This document shows, in pieces, positions 6,251 to 11,425 of a stretch of 11,425 nt of DNA. The position numbers and the translations under genes are program-made. The stretch comes from an uncultured Eubacterium sp. (lineage in GTDB: Bacteria > Bacillota > Clostridia > Peptostreptococcales > Anaerovoracaceae), in contig CAMOGZ010000024.1 in assembly GCA_946614405.1 (NCBI GenBank), positions 1 through 11,425 of the forward strand. Direction: 5' to 3'. How positions within the stretch are numbered: position 1 is the first letter of the stretch; each line of letters starts with the position of its first letter. The notes beneath the pieces are model-generated. The model saw only the letters and a program-made list of their open reading frames with translations, had not been told where the DNA came from and ran no database searches.

Positions 6251-8399
6251 TCAGATGCCATACATAGCATTGGTATTCTTCTGTCGCAGGGGGCAGGGGC
6301 AAGCCGCTGTCCATCAGCGTGCGGCCGGCGAGCATCGCGCCAGTCTCATCGATCACGTACTGTGCATCCACATCCAGTCCGCGGACCTTCACCGCGATAT
6401 CGGCAGCACGAACATCGTCCGCCCCGCCGGTCCTCACCGCGGTCACTTTGGCCCGGCTTCCGTCCCGTGCCACAAAGACCCACGCGCTGTACGGATCCGC
6501 CAGCGGATCCGACAACCTATAATACTCTCCGTCCATCACCAGCGGCGCATCCTCGTGGAAGCATTTGATCTGCTCCCGTACCGCCGCCTTCTCTTCGGAA
6601 GACAGCTTCCGGGGATCCAGCTCGTATCCGAAAGTCCCCGCCATGGCCACCGCACCGCGGGTGGCAAATGGTGTGACTCGTCCCGTCTGATGATTGGGCA
6701 CCACAGAAACGTGGGCTCCCATGGTGCAGGGTGGGTATCCAAAGGACGTTCCATACTGGATCGTCAGCCGGTCCACTGCATCCGTATTGTCACTGCACCA
6801 GATCTGGGGGCAGTAGTATAGCATGCCGGCATCAAACCGGCCGCCGCCTCCGGCACAGCCTTCGATCAGCAAGTCAGGATAGCGCTCCAGGATCTGCTCA
6901 AGCAGACGGTAGAGATTCTTCACATAATCATAGAGAACCTGGCCCGGCACCGCATCGCCGGAGCTATACACATCGGCGATGCTGCGGTTGAGGTCCCACT
7001 TCAGATAGTCTGCACCGCTGTCCAGAACTGCGCAGATCCGGCGGTACATCTCGTCCACCACGTCGTCCCGGGAGAAGTCCAGCAGGAGCTGGTAACGGCT
7101 CCGCACCGGAGACCGCCCCGGTACCGCAAGTGCCCAGTCCGGGTGCTCCCGGTACAGATCGCTGTTCTCACTGATGGCTTCCGGCTCCATCCAGATGCCG
7201 AACTTCAGGCCCAGGTCATGGACCCCATCCACCAGTTCCGACAAAGTACAGCCCATCCGGGCTTCATTATACCAAAGATCCCCCAGGCCGCGAATGTCAT
7301 CGGTCCGTTCGCCGAACCAGCCGTCATCCATGACGATCATTTCCACGCCCAGGTCTGCGGCTGAGCGGGCCATGGACAGGATCTTGTCTCCATCAAAATC
7401 AAAATAGCAGGCTTCCCAGCTGTTGAGAAGCACCGGCCGCACTGCATCCCGCCAGGGGCCGCGGCACAGGTGCCGGCGGATCACGTCATGGTGATTCCGG
7501 GACAGCCGTCCCAGCCCACAGTCGCTGAAACTCATGATTACTTCCGGCAACACAAGCTCTTCACCGGCCTTCAATGGATAGGCCAGCTGATCCTGAAACA
7601 GTCCCATCTGCATCCGGGTCTGTCCGTAAGAGTCTTTTTCGATCTCCGCCTTGAATCCTCCGCTGTACACAAACTGCATGGACCAGCAGCGCCCGCTGTC
7701 TTCCGTCGCATCCGGATCCATCAGGATCATGAAAGGGTTATAATGGTGGGAAGACATTCCACGGCGGCTTTCCATGGAGAAGTTTCCATGATTCACAGGT
7801 CCCCTGTCCGGTACCCGTTCCATGGTGTGCCGTCCCCAGAAGATCATTCTCTCATACTCCCCGAAGGTAAAGTCCAGGCAAGCAGTCTGGGCTTTTTCTA
7901 TGATCAGATCCTCTCCGGCGCAGACCATGGCCGCCCGGGTGATCACATCCAGTTCTCCAAGAACACCGTAATAAAGACGAACCGTCAAGGAAGGCTTTGT
8001 GCTCTGAAGGGTCACCTCCAGGGTCTCGCCGGCATCGTCATACACTGCCGGGAACCCGGGCAGGCCGTATTTCCCGGGGCGGATCTCCGCTGAAACAAAC
8101 CGCAGGTCGCAGCCTAAAACTCCCTCCGCGTCGCGGACGATCAGCAGGGGACTGCGAAAGTCCCCGGTGCCCAGGGTGGGAAACTCCTGGGGCAGGGCGT
8201 CCAGGGAATAGGTCCTGTCATTTTCGGCCTCGTAAGGATTCCCCGAGAAGCCCCTGTCCGCCAGCTCCGGCAGCGGTGCCAGGTCCTCCCGCCGCGGGCC
8301 GTAATACAGGTGCAGCAGGTGGCCGTAGCGGCCCACCATCATCTGGTAGGTGCTGCGGGCCGTGTGGATCATAATGGTGTTATCGCGTTTTTCAATCAT
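6237..8399 (-). CDS. GH36 alpha-galactosidase
   Basis: Cytoplasmic alpha-galactosidase of family GH36, 720 aa. It hydrolyses terminal alpha-1,6-galactose from raffinose, stachyose and melibiose. Domain order is an N-terminal beta-supersandwich (to about residue 320), a catalytic (beta/alpha)8 barrel (about 320-620) and a C-terminal beta-sandwich. Key motifs are NSWEACYFDFD (326-336), MDDGWFG (357-363), WMEPE (403-407), DYLKWDLNR (464-472; nucleophile Asp469), EGCAGGGGRFD (513-523) and WCSDNTD (534-540; acid/base Asp in this motif). Length and motifs fit the bacterial 720-740 aa subgroup. The frame is open upstream to ATG 8414 and GTG 8420. ATG 8399 is chosen because AGGAAAG lies 5 nt before it and neither upstream start has a ribosome site. 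There is no signal peptide. It is last in the operon after the amylosucrase-type gene, and its stop lies in the terminator loop. Predicted product from raffinose is sucrose plus galactose. Confidence 0.95.
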   Translation of the reverse strand: MIEKRDNTIMIHTARSTYQMMVGRYGHLLHLYYGPRREDLAPLPELADRGFSGNPYEAENDRTYSLDALPQEFPTLGTGDFRSPLLIVRDAEGVLGCDLRFVSAEIRPGKYGLPGFPAVYDDAGETLEVTLQSTKPSLTVRLYYGVLGELDVITRAAMVCAGEDLIIEKAQTACLDFTFGEYERMIFWGRHTMERVPDRGPVNHGNFSMESRRGMSSHHYNPFMILMDPDATEDSGRCWSMQFVYSGGFKAEIEKDSYGQTRMQMGLFQDQLAYPLKAGEELVLPEVIMSFSDCGLGRLSRNHHDVIRRHLCRGPWRDAVRPVLLNSWEACYFDFDGDKILSMARSAADLGVEMIVMDDGWFGERTDDIRGLGDLWYNEARMGCTLSELVDGVHDLGLKFGIWMEPEAISENSDLYREHPDWALAVPGRSPVRSRYQLLLDFSRDDVVDEMYRRICAVLDSGADYLKWDLNRSIADVYSSGDAVPGQVLYDYVKNLYRLLEQILERYPDLLIEGCAGGGGRFDAGMLYYCPQIWCSDNTDAVDRLTIQYGTSFGYPPCTMGAHVSVVPNHQTGRVTPFATRGAVAMAGTFGYELDPRKLSSEEKAAVREQIKCFHEDAPLVMDGEYYRLSDPLADPYSAWVFVARDGSRAKVTAVRTGGADDVRAADIAVKVRGLDVDAQYVIDETGAMLAGRTLMDSGLPLPPATEEYQCYVWHLKKAR

Positions 8400-8404
8400 T
8401 CTGT

Positions 8405-8411
8405 CTTTCCT
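8405..8411 (-). promoter_or_regulatory. Ribosome binding site that decides the GH36 start
   Basis: AGGAAAG on the minus strand, 5 nt before ATG 8399-8397. The in-frame GTG 8420 and ATG 8414 have only pyrimidine-rich hairpin sequence upstream. Confidence 0.65.
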
Positions 8412-8421
8412 CATAGTCACA

Positions 8422-8448
8422 GAAAGGCCGGCGTGTGCCGGTCCTTTC
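8422..8448 (-). other. Intercistronic hairpin between GH13 and GH36 genes
   Basis: Read leftward, GAAAGGACCGGC and GCCGGCCTTTC pair over 11 bp with one bulged base around an ACAC loop. It fills most of the 65-nt gap between the two genes. No T-run follows, so it is not a clear terminator. It could stabilise the upstream message or allow partial attenuation of GH36 expression. Confidence 0.5.
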
Positions 8449-8464
8449 CGATCAGGCTATTCTC

Positions 8465-10303
8465 TCATTCCTCATACTTATGCAGCAGCCAGCGGAAGCC
8501 GGCGCTTTCCAACCAAGCGGTTCCCTGTACTTCCTCGCCGGTGAGGAGGTCCGTGTAGGGTTCTTCCAGCCAGGCGGCGGCGTGAGCATCGCCAAAGTTG
8601 AACAGGGCGATGAGCTTTTCGCCGCGGTAGTAGCGGCCGATGCCGAGGACGTTGTCGTTTCCGGTGTCCACCACCCAGGTGTCCGCGTCGAAGTCAAACA
8701 CGTGATGCTCCGCCCGCAGGTTCAAAAGGCGGCGGATGGTCTGGAAGATCCGGCCCTGACGGGACAGCGGATCACTCCGCAGTGCTGCTTCATCCCAGGG
8801 GAAGGCGCCCCGGTGGATGTACCGGGAATCGTCGGCTTTCAGCGGATCATCGTGGTAGGAGTAGTCATTCTTCTGCCCGATCTCATCTCCGCTGTACAGC
8901 ACCGGGATCCCGGACTGGGTCAGCAGGAACGCATGGAGCATGATGTCCCGGCGGATGGCCCACTCCAGCTTGGACTGGTCGCCTTCGTACTCGGCGGCTT
9001 CGATGCCGCAGAGGGAGGCAGTGGTGCCGCAAAGGCGGGCATCCCCCAGCAAAGGATCATTGTTATAGAGTTCTCCCCGGCTGGCGCTCTCCCAGCCCTG
9101 ACCGGTGAGATAGTCATTCAGGTATTTCTTATGAGGCACCTGGCTGATGCCAAACTGCCCGAGGTAGTCGTAGTCCAGGCCCCAGCCGATGTCATCGTGG
9201 CACCTCAGATAGTTCAGGAAGGTGAACTGGTGGGGCAGGGCGAATACAGTGCCCAGCTGGTGCTCCATCAGCCGCACATCCCGGGTGGCCACCGTATGCC
9301 AGGTAGTGGCCATGGTGGTGACATTGTAAAGCATGTGGCACTCCGGCTTTTCCACGGAGCCGAAGTATGGAACCACTTTGTCCGGCTCCATTACCACTTC
9401 CCCCAGAAGCAGGGTGCCGGGACAGACCACTTCTGTGGCAAGCCGCATCAGGCGTACCAGGTTGTGGACCTGAGGCAGGTTTCTGCAGTTGGTCCCAAGC
9501 TGCTTCCAGATGTATGGGACGGCGTCCAGCCGGATCACGTCCATGCCCTGGTTGCACAGGTTCAGGAGGTTCTCCGTCATGTCGTTGAACACCGTGGGGT
9601 TAGCGTAATTCAGATCCCACTGGTAGGGGTAGAAGGAGGTCATGACCACCTTCCCGGCCTCTTCACACCAGGAGAAGTTTCCCGGCGCCGTAGTGGGGAA
9701 GACCTGGGGCACCGTCCGGTCAAACTCCCAGGGGATGTCCCAGTTATCATAGAAGAAGTAGCGGTCCTGGTACTCCCGGTTCCCTTTGCGGGCTTCCACC
9801 GCCCAGGGATGCTGGTCGCTGGTGTGATTCATCACAAAGTCCAGACACACCACGATCCCAACTTCATGGCAGGCTTTGGCCAGGGCGGCCAGATCCTCCA
9901 TGGTTCCGAACTTCGGATCCACCTGAGTGAAGTCCGCCACGGCATAGCCGCCATCGTTCTTCCCCTCCGGGCTCTTCAGAATGGGCATAATATGCAGGTA
10001 ATTGACCCCGCACTCCTTCAGATAGTCCAGGTGCTCCATCACGCCGGGCAGATCCCCCGCGAAGAGGTCCACGTACAGCATCATGCCCACCAGGCGGTTG
10101 CTCTTATACCAGCTTGCATCCCGGCACTTCATCTCATCCCATTTCCGCAGGTCGTCATTTCTCTTCTCATACTGCTTCTGCAGCATTCTGACGAAATAGT
10201 CATAGGCGTGGCCATCATCATAGAGCTCCATGAAGAGCCACCGCATCTCGTCCTGACAAGCCTCAAGGCGAGTTTCAAATACATTCTCTTTCTCTTTCAT
10301 CAT
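8465..10303 (-). CDS. GH13 amylosucrase-type glucansucrase / sucrose hydrolase (GH13_4-like)
   Basis: Family GH13 enzyme of 612 aa, close in pattern to amylosucrase (Neisseria enzyme about 636 aa). Such enzymes split sucrose, releasing fructose and passing glucose to an alpha-glucan or to water. A helical N-terminal region (about 1-70) precedes the barrel. Matching motifs are GKNDGGYAV (114-122), FVMNH (156-160), MDVIRLDAVPYIWKQLGTNC (254-273; nucleophile Asp260), LLGEVVM (299-305; acid/base Glu302), LRCHDDIGW (366-374; Asp370) and KADDSR (489-494). Asp117 and Arg494 correspond by motif to the Asp144-Arg509 pair that shapes the sucrose pocket in Neisseria amylosucrase. GH13_18 sucrose phosphorylase is less likely: it is shorter and lacks these motifs. 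There is no signal peptide. ATG 10303 overlaps the fructokinase TGA by 4 nt (ATGA) behind GGAGAG. A second ATG follows directly. Polymerase versus hydrolase activity cannot be judged here. Confidence 0.9.
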   Translation of the reverse strand: MMKEKENVFETRLEACQDEMRWLFMELYDDGHAYDYFVRMLQKQYEKRNDDLRKWDEMKCRDASWYKSNRLVGMMLYVDLFAGDLPGVMEHLDYLKECGVNYLHIMPILKSPEGKNDGGYAVADFTQVDPKFGTMEDLAALAKACHEVGIVVCLDFVMNHTSDQHPWAVEARKGNREYQDRYFFYDNWDIPWEFDRTVPQVFPTTAPGNFSWCEEAGKVVMTSFYPYQWDLNYANPTVFNDMTENLLNLCNQGMDVIRLDAVPYIWKQLGTNCRNLPQVHNLVRLMRLATEVVCPGTLLLGEVVMEPDKVVPYFGSVEKPECHMLYNVTTMATTWHTVATRDVRLMEHQLGTVFALPHQFTFLNYLRCHDDIGWGLDYDYLGQFGISQVPHKKYLNDYLTGQGWESASRGELYNNDPLLGDARLCGTTASLCGIEAAEYEGDQSKLEWAIRRDIMLHAFLLTQSGIPVLYSGDEIGQKNDYSYHDDPLKADDSRYIHRGAFPWDEAALRSDPLSRQGRIFQTIRRLLNLRAEHHVFDFDADTWVVDTGNDNVLGIGRYYRGEKLIALFNFGDAHAAAWLEEPYTDLLTGEEVQGTAWLESAGFRWLLHKYEE

Positions 10304-11274
10304 GCTCTCTCCGCGATCAGTGCTTCCACTTCTTCCTTCGCCGGCATCACCCGCAGCGCACCCTTCCGGGTGGTGACGATGGAGGCTGCGGCATTGGCGA
10401 AGGTCAGCATATCTTTCAGATTCTCCGGGCTCAGCTCTGTGAGACCGTGTTCCAGCACGTAGTTCAGCACGCAGGCACAGAAGGTGTCTCCGGCTCCGGT
10501 GGTTTCCACCGTGTTTTCATTCAGGAAAGGCATCACTGTGACTTTGTGCCCGCCGCAGTATGCTGTGCTTCCCTCAGCGCCCTTGGACAGGCAGATCAGC
10601 TTGATCTGGGGATAAGCCTCCTTCAGGGCCGCGATGCCCTCGTCGAAGTCTTCCTTCCCGGTGAACCACTGGATCTCATTGTCGGAGATCTTCAGCACGT
10701 CGCAGTGGGCAAGTCCCCAGGCGATCTCCTCCTTCGCCCGGTCCAGGCTGTCCCAGAGGGGCTCCCTCAGGTTAGGGTCGAAGGAGCGGATGCATCCCGC
10801 TTCCTCCGCGATTTCCAAGGCCCGGTGGTGGGCGCTTCTCACGGGTTCATCCGTGAGAGACAGGGACCCGAAGTGGAAGATCCTCGCCTGGCGGATCTTT
10901 TCCTCCAGCAGATCCTCCGGGGCGAGAGACATGTCAGCTCCGGGCTTACGGTAGAAGGAGAAGTCACGGTCTCCATTTTCCAGTTTATGCACAAAGGCCA
11001 GCGTGGTGTGGATCTCCGGATCCATGCTGAGTCCGTCTCCGTCAATGCCCTGTTCGCAGATGGCATCCTTCAGGATCCGGCCGAACATGTCATCGCCCAC
11101 CTTGCCCAGGAAGGCGACCTTCTTTCCCAGGCCCGCCAGCATGGAAAGCACGTTGCAGGGCGCGCCTCCCGGATTGGCCTCGAAGGTCAGGTTCCCCTGA
11201 TCCGAGACCCCGTATTCTGTAAAATCGATCAAAAGCTCTCCCAGAGCTGTTACATCAATAGTTTTCTTAATCAT
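10300..11274 (-). CDS. PfkB-family fructokinase
   Basis: Sugar kinase of the PfkB (ribokinase) superfamily, 324 aa, predicted to convert fructose to fructose-6-phosphate with ATP. It opens with TALGELLIDFTE (9-20) and carries the substrate-binding NPGGAPCNV segment (34-42) and the first family signature around FLGKVGDDMFG (55-65). The second signature is ETTGAGDTFCACV (257-269) with catalytic base Asp263 and the anion-hole GAGD. Length and the GGAPCNVL motif fit fructokinases better than ribokinase or 2-keto-3-deoxygluconate kinase. ATG 11274 has GGAGGTG 4 nt upstream. It is the first gene of the operon and is translationally coupled to the amylosucrase-type gene. It would use the fructose freed by that enzyme and by GH32. 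Confidence 0.93.
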   Translation of the reverse strand: MIKKTIDVTALGELLIDFTEYGVSDQGNLTFEANPGGAPCNVLSMLAGLGKKVAFLGKVGDDMFGRILKDAICEQGIDGDGLSMDPEIHTTLAFVHKLENGDRDFSFYRKPGADMSLAPEDLLEEKIRQARIFHFGSLSLTDEPVRSAHHRALEIAEEAGCIRSFDPNLREPLWDSLDRAKEEIAWGLAHCDVLKISDNEIQWFTGKEDFDEGIAALKEAYPQIKLICLSKGAEGSTAYCGGHKVTVMPFLNENTVETTGAGDTFCACVLNYVLEHGLTELSPENLKDMLTFANAAASIVTTRKGALRVMPAKEEVEALIAERA

Positions 11275-11309
11275 ACCACACCTCCCGTTTTCATCTCAGT
11301 GATGCTTTC

Positions 11310-11339
11310 ATTGTAATACAAGCCACGCCAGTTTGGCAA
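11310..11339 (-). promoter_or_regulatory. Promoter of the fructokinase-GH13-GH36 operon
   Basis: Read leftward: TTGCCA (-35, complement of 11334-11339), an 18-nt spacer and TACAAT (-10, complement of 11310-11315). The expected start is near 11303, giving a leader of about 30 nt to the fructokinase ATG. A short palindrome GCCA-GTT-TGGC (11327-11337) overlaps the -35. Confidence 0.6.
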
Positions 11340-11344
11340 TAAAA

Positions 11345-11360
11345 AAGTGACCGGTTACTT
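11345..11360. promoter_or_regulatory. LacI-family operator O3 (AAGTGACCGGTTACTT)
   Basis: A 16-bp near-perfect palindrome (7 of 8 pairs) sharing the CCGG centre and flanking AAGT/ACTT with O1. It ends 6 bp upstream of the predicted -35 of the fructokinase promoter, centred near -49. It overlaps the terminator of the gene to the right. The link to the regulator at 5112-6143 is inferred from similarity to O1. Confidence 0.6.
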
Positions 11361-11371
11361 GCCGGTCACTT
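11345..11371 (-). terminator. Rho-independent terminator of the right-edge gene
   Basis: Read leftward, AAGTGACCGG (complement of 11362-11371) and CCGGTCACTT (complement of 11345-11354) form a perfect 10-bp stem with a 7-nt loop. A T-run continues to 11341. The stop codon TAA of the upstream gene is in the loop. There is no T-run on the plus strand, so it works only leftward. Confidence 0.82.
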
Positions 11372-11425
11372 CCATGTCGAACATCTTCATGATTCTTATG
11401 AAAGTATCCTGTCCATCAAGGCAGG
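11355..11425 (-). CDS. 3' end of an unidentified gene (partial, right edge)
   Basis: The last 22 codons and TAA of a minus-strand gene that enters from the right edge. The tail reads CLDGQDTFIRIMKMFDMEV followed by TGK. Reality is supported by the terminator placed exactly over its stop codon. The other two minus-strand frames hit stops within this stretch. The pattern DTFIRIMKMFDMEV is reminiscent of the last helix of XRE/HigA-type helix-turn-helix proteins, but so short a piece cannot identify it. It is separated from the fructokinase operon by its terminator and a new promoter, so it is probably not part of the sugar pathway. Confidence 0.6.
   Translation of the reverse strand, partial: CLDGQDTFIRIMKMFDMEVTGK

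Noticed and set aside
8435..10462. A 675-codon open frame on the plus strand opposite the GH13 gene
   Set aside because: It is the antisense shadow of a gene with clear GH13 motifs. Its translation is low-complexity, rich in Val, Gly, Gln and His with no recognisable domain, and it lacks its own promoter and ribosome site.
1..11425. Mobile elements, CRISPR arrays, tRNA or rRNA genes, or a wholly new system
   Set aside because: No transposase motifs, terminal repeats, spaced repeat arrays or structured RNA genes were seen. Every large open region is explained by known sugar-utilisation families.

Overview
The window is a carbohydrate-utilisation locus, most likely from a Gram-positive gut-type Clostridia (Lachnospiraceae- or Oscillospiraceae-like). 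The signs are moderately high-GC coding DNA, strong AGGAGG-type ribosome binding sites, a lipobox solute-binding protein, a two-permease CUT1 importer with no local ATPase, a YesL/DUF624 partner and a LacI-family regulator. The predicted substrates are sucrose and its oligosaccharide derivatives: raffinose-family alpha-galactosides and short fructo-oligosaccharides. The exact genus cannot be read from the sequence.

Layout, left to right. (1) Bases 1-4825, minus strand, one operon read leftward: lipoprotein solute-binding protein, permease 1, permease 2, DUF624 membrane protein, and a GH32 beta-fructosidase whose 3' end is off the left edge. (2) Bases 4826-5111, a divergent control region with two promoters, two CCGG-centred palindromes, a pair of 11-bp direct repeats and a TTGACA/TGTCAA inverted repeat. 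(3) Bases 5112-6143, plus strand, a ScrR-like LacI-family regulator. (4) A bidirectional terminator at 6228-6250 shared with the convergent operon. (5) Bases 6237-11274, minus strand, a second operon: PfkB-type fructokinase, GH13 amylosucrase-type enzyme, GH36 alpha-galactosidase. (6) Its promoter region, followed at the right edge by the last 22 codons of an upstream minus-strand gene. The stop codon and terminator of that gene overlap a third copy of the CCGG palindrome. No stretch over 300 bases lacks a gene.

How it fits together (inference): oligosaccharides are imported intact by the ABC system, powered by an ATPase encoded elsewhere, because none of the three glycosidases shows a signal peptide. 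GH36 removes galactose from raffinose-type sugars to leave sucrose. The amylosucrase-type enzyme and GH32 each break the glucose-fructose linkage. The fructokinase phosphorylates the released fructose. The LacI-type protein probably controls both operons through the shared palindromes. I see no mobile elements, CRISPR arrays, rRNA or tRNA. The gene set is a recognisable type of sugar locus. The most unusual feature is the composite stop codon/terminator/operator element at 11345-11371.
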